From Victivallaceae bacterium (GTDB lineage: Bacteria > Verrucomicrobiota > Lentisphaeria > Victivallales > Victivallaceae), in the NCBI GenBank assembly GCA_028709805.1, contig JAQUTL010000003.1, positions 62,001-126,000 of the forward strand: 64,000 nucleotides of DNA, read 5' to 3'. The translations under genes were made by a program, and so were the position numbers. Shown piece by piece: positions 6,710 to 16,516 of the stretch (position 1 is its first letter; the number at the start of each line of letters is the position of its first letter). The notes below the pieces were generated by a model, which was not told the DNA's origin, did no database searches, and saw only the letters and a list, made by a program, of their open reading frames with translations.

Positions 6710-9382
6710 TCAGCGCACCTTCAGCATTCCGGCTCCGGCGATCGGGCGGCAGAACAGAATGGCCGGCGCTGCGCCGCGCGGTGCGTAATAGCGTTTGTTC
6801 ATGGCGTCGAACAGCGCATCCGCCGCGTTTTTGCGGGTAAGCACCATCATGCAGCCGCCGAGTCCGGCTCCGGCAAGCTGGGAGCCGATGACGCCGGGAA
6901 CCGCGTTGGCGATATCCGTCATCATATCGATTTCCGGCAGACTGCACCGGTAGCCGCCGGGTTGAAACTCCAGTTGGGCGGCGGTGACGGCGGCGGGATC
7001 GCCGGAGGCAAGCGCGTCGATCAAATCCAGCAGACGGTCATTGCCGCAGGGAGAGAAATACGGGTGCATTTTGCCGTCGGCTCCGAGTTTAGCCACCCGG
7101 TCGCCGTCGTGCGAGGCGCGCATCAGCCGGCCGATGGCGTCGAGGTCGCCCGCCTTTACCAGCGCGGCGTATTTTTTGCTGCGGGCGCATTCGGCCAGTC
7201 CGTACATCACCACCGGGCGGATCGGATAACGCCGGTCGGCCGGTTCGGCGTGGGTGGCCCACAGCCGGTCAAGTTTATCGCCAAGCAGACTTTCCAGTTC
7301 CGGCCGGGTCGAATATTCCGGAAGACGGAGCAGCATCCGGTAGATTCCGGCCGGCGGAATGGCGAGATTGTCGCAGTTCACGTCGCGCAGATGGCTCAGC
7401 AAGCCGCGGTAGCGGGGAAACTGTTTGAGCAGCAGCAGAAAACCAAGTTTGTAGCAGCAGACCTTCAGGTTGAACTGGTCGCGGACGCCTGCGGCCTTGC
7501 GCGCTTTGATGCCGGAGTCGCAGAGCGCCATCACGCAGTCTTCGGGAAAGTCGAAGGAATCCTCGACCTTGAAGTCGAAAAAGCCGACCTTGATGACTTT
7601 TCCCTTCGCTCCGAGTTTCACCGCCGCGTGGTCGGCCGCGCCGCCGCGGGTTCCGACGAACCACTCCCCTTCGCCGCACAGCGTCACCAGCTGGGCCGGA
7701 AAGGTGTCCAGCGCATTGACCGCCGTCACCGCCTCGGCCGCGCCGACAACCAGACTTGACGACGAACTCAATCCGGCCGCCATCGGTATGTTGCCGGTCA
7801 CGAACAGGTTCATGCCGCGCAGCGGACGGCTGTTGAATTTCTTCTGGAGCCGCAGCACCGCCGCCTTAACATAATGCGACCAGTCAACACCGTATTCTCC
7901 GATCAGATTTTTCAGTTCGCGGCTGTCCACCACGCTCTGCCAGTCCTCCCACGGAAGTTCCTTGAGCATGGCGGAGATCGAAAATTCGCAGGGGCTGAAT
8001 TTTTCTTTGTCAACATGAACCAGCCGCACCGTGTCGTCATTGCGCGGTGAGACCGCCATCAGCGTTTCAAAATTAATGGTCATCAGATTGCAGTTTCCAC
8101 CCTGATGATCGACATGACGGCCCATCACATTGACCCGTCCCGGAGCGCGGATCAGCGCCAGCGGAGCGTCCGGGCCAAGCTCCTTCACCGCGAGTTCCAG
8201 CAGCGGCAGATAAAGTTTAAGATGTTCCGCCGTCCAGTTTTTGTCTTCGCCATAGAGCGTGGCGAGTTCCGGGGTTAGCACCGGAACGTCTTTGCCGGCG
8301 GCGGCTTCCGTTATTTTCGCGGCGTATTCTCCGGCCGGGATGAACGCGCCGGAATCAATCCTGACCGGTTCCCCGCTGCTCTGCCGCCGGACCGCCGCGG
8401 CGACCTCCATGAGTTCGCGCGGATTGTTGAAGCCGAGCACTTTGTCCGGATCATTGACCGCCAGCCGGCGGATCACGGCGGCCGGGAGCTCGCGGTTGAG
8501 GATGGCGGCGATGTCGGAAAGATATTCCTCCTGCTGCGCGTTGCCGGTGTCGAGTTTTGTGAGCGCCAGTTCGAGATGGCGTCGCCGGGTGATGTAGACA
8601 GAGGTGTTGCTGTACGGGAATTTCTCCACCTCCTCCGGCGTATATTCCGCGGACGACCCGTCCGGCATCGCGATCCGGAATTTTTCGGATTCCGGCGGCC
8701 ATTCGCGGCGAAGTTCATCACTGCCCAGCGTTTTTCCGGTGTCGAACACCGCTCCGAGCGCCCGGCGGCATTTCGCTTCGTCGGAGGAAAATATTTCCGC
8801 GGCGATTGTCCGGATGGCTTCGCGGTCGACGCTGCCGTTCTTCTGTGCCGCGGCGCGGATTGCGCGGATGGTCTTTTTTTTACGGACGTCGGCCATTTCG
8901 AGTATCGCGGCGACGCGGCCGTCCGGCGCGGCGGCCAGTCGGCCGGCTCCGCTGCCCGGCACGGTCGGCAGCGACAGCATGGCCAGATCGCATTTCCCGC
9001 TGTTGTAAAGATCGAACAGCTGTTCAAGCACCGCCGGGTCGATCAGCCGGTCTCCGGCCACGATCAGCAGCTCGGCGTCCGGCGGCATGTCCGGGGTTGC
9101 GGCCAGCGCCGCGCGCACCGCTCCGGCGGTGCCGTTCTGGATGCTCTGATAGGCAAAAACCGTGTTGGGAAAACGGCGGCCGACGGTCTCGACCACCTGT
9201 CCGGCCAGCGAGCCGACCACCACCAGATTTTGAGCGATTCCGCATTTTCTGTATACGTCCAGCGCCCGGACCACCGCCGGCACACCGTCGATTTCAAAAC
9301 ATACTTTGTGACGGCTTTCCGACCCCATCCGCGAGCCTTTTCCCGCCGCCAGCACGATTACGCAATCCGGTTTGTCCGACAT
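6710..9382 (-). CDS. Fused sugar nucleotidyltransferase / GHMP (galactokinase-type) sugar kinase
   Basis: The 890-aa protein joins two activities. Residues 1 to about 280 form a nucleotidyltransferase of GlmU/RmlA class, with LAAGKGSRM near the N-terminus and IQNGTAGAVRAAL. From about residue 390 there is a GHMP kinase. Its galactokinase-type signature reads GRVNVMGRHVDHQGG, the ATP loop is AAGLSSSSS near residue 530, and the C-terminal motif is GAGLGGCMM. The canonical galactokinase signature is GRxN-[LIV]-IG-[DE]-HxDY; here Arg replaces the acidic residue and His replaces Tyr, so the sugar is probably not plain galactose. The architecture recalls Fkp-type salvage enzymes, phosphorylating a free sugar and then activating it. 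The start at 9382 is chosen because AAAGGA precedes it; the frame extends to 9475 inside the HD gene. Confidence 0.87.
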   Translation of the reverse strand: MSDKPDCVIVLAAGKGSRMGSESRHKVCFEIDGVPAVVRALDVYRKCGIAQNLVVVGSLAGQVVETVGRRFPNTVFAYQSIQNGTAGAVRAALAATPDMPPDAELLIVAGDRLIDPAVLEQLFDLYNSGKCDLAMLSLPTVPGSGAGRLAAAPDGRVAAILEMADVRKKKTIRAIRAAAQKNGSVDREAIRTIAAEIFSSDEAKCRRALGAVFDTGKTLGSDELRREWPPESEKFRIAMPDGSSAEYTPEEVEKFPYSNTSVYITRRRHLELALTKLDTGNAQQEEYLSDIAAILNRELPAAVIRRLAVNDPDKVLGFNNPRELMEVAAAVRRQSSGEPVRIDSGAFIPAGEYAAKITEAAAGKDVPVLTPELATLYGEDKNWTAEHLKLYLPLLELAVKELGPDAPLALIRAPGRVNVMGRHVDHQGGNCNLMTINFETLMAVSPRNDDTVRLVHVDKEKFSPCEFSISAMLKELPWEDWQSVVDSRELKNLIGEYGVDWSHYVKAAVLRLQKKFNSRPLRGMNLFVTGNIPMAAGLSSSSSLVVGAAEAVTAVNALDTFPAQLVTLCGEGEWFVGTRGGAADHAAVKLGAKGKVIKVGFFDFKVEDSFDFPEDCVMALCDSGIKARKAAGVRDQFNLKVCCYKLGFLLLLKQFPRYRGLLSHLRDVNCDNLAIPPAGIYRMLLRLPEYSTRPELESLLGDKLDRLWATHAEPADRRYPIRPVVMYGLAECARSKKYAALVKAGDLDAIGRLMRASHDGDRVAKLGADGKMHPYFSPCGNDRLLDLIDALASGDPAAVTAAQLEFQPGGYRCSLPEIDMMTDIANAVPGVIGSQLAGAGLGGCMMVLTRKNAADALFDAMNKRYYAPRGAAPAILFCRPIAGAGMLKVR

Positions 9383-9383
9383 G

Positions 9384-10166
9384 TCAAAAATCCTTTGTTG
9401 TGTCGTTTTGCCGCCACGGGGCGGCGGCGTTGTAGAATGATTCGCGGAGTCGGTCGCTGTCCGGCACCCCGTCAAGAAGGTCGAAAATAGTTTTGTCGAA
9501 CCGGCGTTCGAGGTAGCGGCGGCGGCTCCATGAAAAATTGAGGTCGCTGAACCAGGCTATTCGGGCGGCGGCGAAATCGTAAATGGTTTTCAGGTCGCCG
9601 TAATTCGGGGTGGCGCCGTTCAGAGCGGCGTTCAGCACCGGAGCGGACAGCCGGCGCGCGGTGGACAGGCCAAGCGTGACGGCGGGATCGTCGAGGTGTT
9701 TCAGGTGATAGTCGATCAGCAATGCGATGATGTCGAGTTTGTCGGCGTCGCGGACGGCGTTGACACAGATCAGCGAGTCGCCTTCGAGTTGGTCGGGGAT
9801 TGTGCGCGCATTGTGGAAGGCGATCGCGTCCGTTGCGGCGCGGCGTTGTTCCGGGGCGAGGCCGTCGAGGAATCCGAGTTTGCCGGCCAGTTCGGCTCCG
9901 GTTAGACCGTGGTTGAAGCTGTCGGCGTCGCGGAAGGTGCGGAACCGGCGGAACTGCTCAAAGCGGGCGCAGTCGTGCAGCATGGCGGCGAAGTGGACGG
10001 TCTGCTGAAGGTCGGGGCGGAACCCTTCGGCGGCGGCGAGCCGGTCGGCCAGCGACGTCACCCGGAACGAGTGGGCGCGTTTCAGCTCTATGTTGCGGTC
10101 AAGTTCGGCATCGGTACCGGAGACAAAGGTTCCGGCGTAGGCGTCGAAGCGTTCGGAGAGAGACAT
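9384..10166 (-). CDS. HD-domain phosphohydrolase
   Basis: The 260-aa protein has an HD metal-dependent phosphohydrolase domain. His32 is followed by the HD pair at 64-65 (MLHDCARFEQ), His86 and His118 with FHN, and Asp140 in RDADKLD. It is soluble, with no signal peptide. It ends 1 bp before the start of the fused nucleotidyltransferase/kinase, so the two are co-translated. The substrate is unknown; a nucleotide or sugar-nucleotide substrate would fit the neighbour, but that is inference. Confidence 0.82.
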   Translation of the reverse strand: MSLSERFDAYAGTFVSGTDAELDRNIELKRAHSFRVTSLADRLAAAEGFRPDLQQTVHFAAMLHDCARFEQFRRFRTFRDADSFNHGLTGAELAGKLGFLDGLAPEQRRAATDAIAFHNARTIPDQLEGDSLICVNAVRDADKLDIIALLIDYHLKHLDDPAVTLGLSTARRLSAPVLNAALNGATPNYGDLKTIYDFAAARIAWFSDLNFSWSRRRYLERRFDKTIFDLLDGVPDSDRLRESFYNAAAPWRQNDTTKDF

Positions 10167-10210
10167 TTTCTGTGCTGCGCTTTCTATATGATTTGCAATG
10201 TTATGGAAGT

Positions 10211-10239
10211 AATATACTACGCTTGGACACGGCGGTCAA
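10211..10239 (-). promoter_or_regulatory. Predicted promoter of the HD/kinase operon
   Basis: On the minus strand, -35 TTGACC (10239-10234), 17-bp spacer, and -10 TATATT (10216-10211). It lies back to back with the promoter of the U32-like gene. Confidence 0.6.
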
Positions 10240-10271
10240 GACGTTTTGCCGCAAACCGTCTTTTTTGTTGT

Positions 10272-10300
10272 TTGCGTTTTTTGTTTTGCGGTTGTATATT
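10272..10300 (+). promoter_or_regulatory. Predicted promoter of the U32-like/rsmE pair
   Basis: -35 TTGCGT (10272-10277), 17-bp spacer, -10 TATATT (10295-10300), with an AT-rich surround 57 bp upstream of the start codon. Confidence 0.55.
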
Positions 10301-10356
10301 TCGCAAGATCGAAAAAAATGCACGACTTCTAATCTGGAAAGGAACGGGGTCCGGAC

Positions 10357-11397
10357 ATGGGGAACGGGAAGCGCAGGGTTTTCGCCGTCGGATATTTCAA
10401 TCCGATAAAGACAAAGGAGACCGCGACGGTCAGCCGCGATTTCATCAAAGTGACTGAAAAATATCTGGACGCGTTATGTGAAGTGTATTTCCCGTGGCCC
10501 GGCATTGTCAACGCCCGCGGCTTCACCGGAGATATGGGCGAGATGCGTGAACAGTTGACGGACGATTTGCGCTGGTGCCGCGACCACGGTCTGGCGCTCG
10601 ATTTGCTGATCAACGGCACCTGTTACGGCGAAAAGACCGCGACCACGGGGATGCATTCCGAGATCGTCGCCGCGCTGCGGGACCTTGACTCGCTCGGGTT
10701 GATGCCGGACATCGTCACCACCACATTGCCGTTTGTCGGGCGAGTCCTGAAGATGGATTTTCCGAAGATCGAGGTGAGGGCCTCGGTCAACATGCGGTTG
10801 ACATCCACGCTGGCGCTCGACTATATCGCGCCGCTGTTCGATTCATTCTACATCGGCCGCGACGTCCAGCGTGATTTTCCAACCCTGAAACTGTTTCGCA
10901 AGTGGGCCGACGGTCACGGCAAGAAACTTTGCATGCTGGCCAACTCCGGCTGCCTGCGCAACTGTCCCGGCCAGACGATGCATGAGACCATCCTTTCCCA
11001 TGACGTCATGCCGTTCGACGAGGGGCGTCGTCTGAATTTTTCGCCGATTTTCTGCGACAACATCTACGGCGCCGGCAAGTATGAGGAATTTTTGCGCGCC
11101 ACCTGGATCAGGCCGGAAGACATCGAACTGTTCACTCCCTACGCCTCGGTTTTCAAGCTTTCCACCCGCAAGGTGCACGATCCGGAGCCGATACTCAAGG
11201 CTTATGCTTCGGGCGATTACGACGGCGATCTGGCGAAAATTGTCGATCCCCGGCCGTTCTTTCCATTCTTCAGCGTGGACAACAAGTCATTCCCATCCGA
11301 CTGGGCTGAAAGCGGCGTTGCCGGAATCTGCGCCGTAAACTGCACTCACTGCGGACGTTGCGGCGAAGTGCTGCGCAGGGTGTTTAAAAGGAAATAG
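10357..11397 (+). CDS. Peptidase U32-like iron-sulfur protein
   Basis: The 346-aa cytosolic protein resembles the U32 'collagenase-like' family. Its central segment around residues 195-210 holds CLRNCPGQTMHE, matching the CxxxC...H cysteine pattern of U32 proteins such as UbiU/UbiV and TrhP, where cysteines bind a 4Fe-4S cluster. The extreme C-terminus adds a second group, CAVNCTHCGRCGE. The TIM-barrel-like part includes ASVNMRLTS and FDSFYIGRD. Known U32 proteins act in tRNA or ubiquinone hydroxylation; the substrate here cannot be assigned. It is followed 9 bp later by rsmE, which may hint at RNA modification. Confidence 0.68.
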   Translation: MGNGKRRVFAVGYFNPIKTKETATVSRDFIKVTEKYLDALCEVYFPWPGIVNARGFTGDMGEMREQLTDDLRWCRDHGLALDLLINGTCYGEKTATTGMHSEIVAALRDLDSLGLMPDIVTTTLPFVGRVLKMDFPKIEVRASVNMRLTSTLALDYIAPLFDSFYIGRDVQRDFPTLKLFRKWADGHGKKLCMLANSGCLRNCPGQTMHETILSHDVMPFDEGRRLNFSPIFCDNIYGAGKYEEFLRATWIRPEDIELFTPYASVFKLSTRKVHDPEPILKAYASGDYDGDLAKIVDPRPFFPFFSVDNKSFPSDWAESGVAGICAVNCTHCGRCGEVLRRVFKRK

Positions 11398-11406
11398 TCA
11401 AATTAA

Positions 11407-12129
11407 ATGAATGTGATACTGTTGGATGACGGCGACTTTTTTGCGCCGGGGCTGGCGTTTATTGCCGGGCCGCGCGCCGGACATATGATTAATGTATTGA
11501 AGAAACAGCCCGGCGACCGCTGCCGGGTCGGCATGCTTTGCGGCGGACTGCGGTCGGCCGCGATCAGATCGTATCGCGACGGCGGCGTGGAATTGGCGGT
11601 TGACGGCGCGGATGGTGAATCCGTTCCCCCCCCGGAGCCGCTGCCGATAGTGCTGGCTGCCGCGCTGCCCCGGCCCAAGACTTTCCGCAAACTGCTGCTG
11701 TGCGCCGGAACCTCCGGCGTGAAGGAAATTCATTTCTTCGGCGCGTTCAAGGTGGACAAAAGCTACTGGCAAAGCCCGTTTCTTGAACCCGGATTTCTGC
11801 GCGGCCTTATGCTGGAAGCGCTGGCGCAGGCGGTGGACACCGTGCCGTGGAGCGTTTCCTTTCACCGTTTTTTCAAACCGTTCGCCGAGGATGTGCTGCC
11901 CGGTCTTGCCGTTGGAAAACGGCTGCTGGTGTGCCATCCTTCGGCGGAAAGCGTTGCCGCGTCGCCGCTTGGCGGTGTGCCGGCGGTTGTCTGCCTTGGG
12001 CCGGAGGGCGGGTTTACCGATTACGAGGCCGGGCTGCTGAAGTCGCTCGGCGGAGAGCTTATCTCGCTGGGGCCGCGGATATTGCGGACGGAATACGCGC
12101 TGCCATATCTGCTGGGCCGGCTGTTCTGA
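11407..12129 (+). CDS. rsmE: 16S rRNA (uracil(1498)-N(3))-methyltransferase RsmE
   Basis: RsmE methylates N3 of U1498 in 16S rRNA using S-adenosylmethionine. The 240-aa product has the SPOUT-class C-terminal motif LGPEGGFTDYE followed by LGPRILRTE, the diagnostic SAM-binding knot of the family. The N-terminal PUA-like part contains GHMINVLKK in place of the usual H-x-x-x-VLR pattern. AAAAGGAAA at the end of the upstream U32-like gene serves as ribosome binding site. Confidence 0.92.
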   Translation: MNVILLDDGDFFAPGLAFIAGPRAGHMINVLKKQPGDRCRVGMLCGGLRSAAIRSYRDGGVELAVDGADGESVPPPEPLPIVLAAALPRPKTFRKLLLCAGTSGVKEIHFFGAFKVDKSYWQSPFLEPGFLRGLMLEALAQAVDTVPWSVSFHRFFKPFAEDVLPGLAVGKRLLVCHPSAESVAASPLGGVPAVVCLGPEGGFTDYEAGLLKSLGGELISLGPRILRTEYALPYLLGRLF

Positions 12130-12140
12130 CACATTTGCGG

Positions 12141-12169
12141 CACAGTTTGGCGCAATATGGCACACTGTG
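12141..12169 (+). promoter_or_regulatory. Inverted repeat upstream of the dnaK sigma-54 promoter
   Basis: An interrupted inverted repeat, CACAGTTTG at 12141-12149 and CACACTGTG at 12161-12169, matches 8 of 9 positions. It lies about 50 bp upstream of the -24 element. A regulator or enhancer-binding-protein site is plausible but unproven. A small GC hairpin (GCGTC-AGGA-GACGC, 12175-12188) lies between the two. Confidence 0.4.
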
Positions 12170-12218
12170 ATGCGGCGTCAGGAGACGCTGAAGTTGCCGC
12201 AAGCTCAAAATGAAAAGT

Positions 12219-12234
12219 TGGCACGCCGATTGCT
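12219..12234 (+). promoter_or_regulatory. Predicted sigma-54 (RpoN) promoter of dnaK
   Basis: TGGCAC (12219-12224), 5 bp, then TTGCT (12230-12234). This matches the -24/-12 consensus TGGCAC-N5-TTGC(A/T), with GG and GC exactly one helical step apart. The predicted start near 12245 gives a leader of about 37 nt with AAGGAG before dnaK. I see no CIRCE element here. Confidence 0.7.
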
Positions 12235-12281
12235 TGTCTTTTGTCGTTGAAATAAAAACAAACAACAAGGAGACAGCAATT

Positions 12282-14201
12282 ATGAGCAAGATTTTAGGTA
12301 TTGACCTGGGTACCACCAACAGTTGCATGGCGGTGATGGATCACGGGGAAGCCAAAGTTATTCCGAATGCCGAAGGCAACCGGACTACTCCGAGTGTGGT
12401 GGCTTTCACCAAGACCGGCGAGCGTCTGGTCGGTCAGCTGGCCAAACGTCAGGCGGTGACCAATCCGAAGAACACGGTGTTTTCCGTGAAGCGTTTCATG
12501 GGGCGCCGTTTCGCCGAAGTGTCCGGCGAACGTTCCGGCGTGCCGTTTGAAATCGTGGAGGCCAAGAATGGCGACGCCCACATCAAGATCGGCGATCATC
12601 TCTATTCTCCGCCGGAAATTTCCGCGATGATCCTTCAGAAATTGAAAACCGACGCGGAAGCGTATCTGGGCGAAGAGATCAAACAGGCGGTCATTACCGT
12701 GCCGGCCTATTTCAATGACAGTCAGCGTCAGGCCACCAAGGACGCCGGCAAGATCGCCGGACTCGAAGTCCTGCGCATCGTGAACGAACCGACCGCGGCG
12801 GCGCTGGCCTACGGTCTGGAGAACAAGTCGGAAGAAACCGTTGCGGTGTACGACCTCGGCGGCGGTACGTTCGATATTTCCGTTCTGGAGATCGGCGACG
12901 GCGTGTTCGAGGTGAAGAGCACCAACGGCGACACCCATCTGGGCGGCGACGACTTCGACCAGAAGATCATTGATTTTCTGGCCGACACTTTCAAACAGGA
13001 GCACGGCGTTGATCTGCGTAAGGATTCTCAGGCGTTGCAGCGCTTGAAGGAAGCCGCTGAAAAGGCAAAATGCGAGCTTTCCAGCTCAATGAGCACCGAA
13101 GTGAACCTGCCGTTCATCACCATGAATGCCGACGGTCCGCTGCATATGAACATCACGCTGACCCGCTCCGAGCTTGAGAAGCAGGTTGACGATCTGGTCC
13201 GCCGCACCGAGATTCCGTGCCGCAACTGTCTGCGCGACGCCGGCATCGGTCTGGACGCGATCAAGGAAGTCATCATGGTCGGCGGTATGACCCGTATGCC
13301 CAAGGTTCAGGAAGAGGCCAAGCAGATATTCGGCAAAGAGCCTCACAAAGGCGTGAACCCGGACGAAGTCGTGGCCTGCGGCGCCGCCATTCAGGGCGGT
13401 GTGCTCGGCGGCGAAGTGAACGACGTGGTGCTGCTGGACGTGACTCCGCTGTCGCTCGGCATCGAGACGCTCGGCGGCGTGTTCACCCGGGTGATCGACC
13501 GCAATACGACCATCCCGGCCCGCAAGAGTCAGGTGTTCAGCACCGCGGCAGACAATCAGCCCTCGGTGGATATACATATTCTGCAGGGCGAGCGCGAAAT
13601 GTCCTCGGACAACAAGACCATCGGCAACTTCCGGCTTGACGGTATCGCTCCGGCGCCGCGCGGCGTGCCGCAGATCGAAGTTACTTTTGATATCGACGCG
13701 AACGGCATCCTGCACGTTACCGCGAAGGATCGCGGCACCGGCAAGGAGCAGAAGATCACCATCACCGCGAACTCCGGACTTAACGATCAGGAGATCGACC
13801 GCATGGTGAATGACGCCAAGGCCCATGCCGATCAGGACAAGGCGGCCAAGGAGAAGATTGAAGTCAAGAATCAGGCCGACAGCATGGTCTATCAGGTCGA
13901 GAAGCAGCTGAAGGAGTTCGGCGACAAGCTCTCCGCCGAGGTCAAGGCGCCGGTGGAAGCCGGCATCGCCAAGCTGAAAAAGGAGCTTGAGGCCGATGAC
14001 ACCGAGGCCATGAAGACCACGATGAAGGATCTTGAGGAAAAGCTCATGAAGTTCGGTCAGGAGATATACAGTCAGCAGCAACAGCAGCAGCAGCCGGGCG
14101 CCGGTCAGGATCAGCAGCAGCAACAGCAGCAGCAGTCCGCCGGAAGCAGCGGCGGCGATGACGACAACATCGTCGATGCTGAAGTGGTTGACGACAAGTA
14201 G
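12282..14201 (+). CDS. dnaK: Chaperone protein DnaK (Hsp70)
   Basis: DnaK is the ATP-dependent Hsp70 folding chaperone. From the ATG at 12282 (preceded by AAGGAG) the product is 639 aa. It begins [18 protein letters not shown], the phosphate-1 motif, and carries [17 protein letters not shown], the DLGGGTFD phosphate-2 loop and [11 protein letters not shown]. The substrate-binding domain and helical lid follow. The tail holds two glutamine runs (codons at about 14070-14137) and ends [14 protein letters not shown]. The Gln-rich linker is longer than usual. The gene stands directly before groES and groEL; grpE and dnaJ are absent from the window. Confidence 0.97.
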   Translation: MSKILGIDLGTTNSCMAVMDHGEAKVIPNAEGNRTTPSVVAFTKTGERLVGQLAKRQAVTNPKNTVFSVKRFMGRRFAEVSGERSGVPFEIVEAKNGDAHIKIGDHLYSPPEISAMILQKLKTDAEAYLGEEIKQAVITVPAYFNDSQRQATKDAGKIAGLEVLRIVNEPTAAALAYGLENKSEETVAVYDLGGGTFDISVLEIGDGVFEVKSTNGDTHLGGDDFDQKIIDFLADTFKQEHGVDLRKDSQALQRLKEAAEKAKCELSSSMSTEVNLPFITMNADGPLHMNITLTRSELEKQVDDLVRRTEIPCRNCLRDAGIGLDAIKEVIMVGGMTRMPKVQEEAKQIFGKEPHKGVNPDEVVACGAAIQGGVLGGEVNDVVLLDVTPLSLGIETLGGVFTRVIDRNTTIPARKSQVFSTAADNQPSVDIHILQGEREMSSDNKTIGNFRLDGIAPAPRGVPQIEVTFDIDANGILHVTAKDRGTGKEQKITITANSGLNDQEIDRMVNDAKAHADQDKAAKEKIEVKNQADSMVYQVEKQLKEFGDKLSAEVKAPVEAGIAKLKKELEADDTEAMKTTMKDLEEKLMKFGQEIYSQQQQQQQPGAGQDQQQQQQQQSAGSSGGDDDNIVDAEVVDDK

Positions 14202-14219
14202 TCCGTTGTCGTTCAAGGT

Positions 14220-14272
14220 TTCCGGTGCCGCGCAGGAGAAATCCGGCGCGGCGGCGGAACCCGGATGTTTTT
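14220..14272 (+). terminator. GC hairpin and T-rich tract between dnaK and groES
   Basis: Arms at 14220-14233 and 14246-14259 pair over 14 positions with two mismatches. After a few bases a T-rich stretch follows (14267-14280). It may partly terminate dnaK transcripts or stabilise a processed groES-groEL mRNA. No convincing separate groES promoter was seen. Confidence 0.5.
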
Positions 14273-14324
14273 AATTTTTTACAAATTTTTCAACTTAAAC
14301 AAGGTAAAACAAGGAGAGTCACAA

Positions 14325-14621
14325 ATGTCAAAAGTCAATGTCAAACCGCTTGGCGATCGCGTGTTGCTTGAGATCGTGGAGTCGGCCGATCAGGTTCGCG
14401 GCGGAATTTTTATTCCGGACACCGCTAAAGAGAAGCCGCAGGAATACAAGGTCATCGCGTTGGGAACCGGAAAACTTGATGACAAGGGCAGCAAGATCCC
14501 GTTTGACGTCAAGGAAGGCGATATTGTTCTGACCAGCCGTTACGGCGGGACGGAAGTGAAATATGACGGAAAAGAGTACAAAGTCATCGGTCAGGACGAC
14601 ATTCTGGCGATCATCGGCTAA
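14325..14621 (+). CDS. groES: Co-chaperonin GroES (Hsp10)
   Basis: GroES caps the GroEL barrel. From the ATG at 14325, preceded by AAGGAG, the product is 98 aa, the standard length. Motifs are [12 protein letters not shown] at the N-terminus, the mobile-loop segment [15 protein letters not shown], and a C-terminal DDILAIIG. An upstream in-frame ATG at 14265 would add 20 residues but lies in the T-rich leader without a ribosome binding site. Confidence 0.96.
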   Translation: MSKVNVKPLGDRVLLEIVESADQVRGGIFIPDTAKEKPQEYKVIALGTGKLDDKGSKIPFDVKEGDIVLTSRYGGTEVKYDGKEYKVIGQDDILAIIG

Positions 14622-14673
14622 CGGCCGGTCCGCAAAACTGAAAACTGAAAGATAAATTTTTTTAAGGAGTTGA

Positions 14674-16314
<1,641 letters not shown>

Positions 16315-16407
16315 TTCATCTGGAACGGCCGGAATGCCGTCTCGTCCGCAATGCGGATATGGCGGCGGCTCCGGCGGTTCACGGCTGAATCAGTGCGTTT
16401 ACGCTGC

Positions 16408-16439
16408 GGCGCTCCCGGGAACGGGAGCGCCGTTTTTTT
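16408..16439 (+). terminator. Rho-independent terminator of dnaK-groES-groEL
   Basis: Perfect 10-bp stem GGCGCTCCCG/CGGGAGCGCC with a GGAA loop, followed by a seven-T run. Confidence 0.92.
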
Positions 16440-16464
16440 GTGCGTCAGATCAGGGGGGCGGCAT

Positions 16465-16493
16465 AAAAAAGGCGGCGGAAAAGCTCCGCCGCC
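16465..16493 (-). terminator. Rho-independent terminator of the metallophosphoesterase gene
   Basis: On the minus strand, a 9-bp stem GGCGGCGGA/TCCGCCGCC with a 5-nt loop, followed by six Ts (plus-strand A run 16465-16470). It faces the groEL terminator. Confidence 0.88.
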
Positions 16494-16516
16494 CGGTCAA
16501 TCAAAAGTCCGGATTC

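Noticed and set aside
12175..12188. GCGTC-AGGA-GACGC hairpin as rsmE terminator
   Set aside because: It has a short stem and is not followed by a T run.
12130..12281. CIRCE element controlling dnaK
   Set aside because: No TTAGCACTC-N9-GAGTGCTAA-like repeat is present here or before groES; the nearest inverted repeat differs completely.
14070..14137. CAG/CAA tract as a CRISPR or tandem-repeat array
   Set aside because: It encodes glutamine within the DnaK frame and has no spacer pattern.
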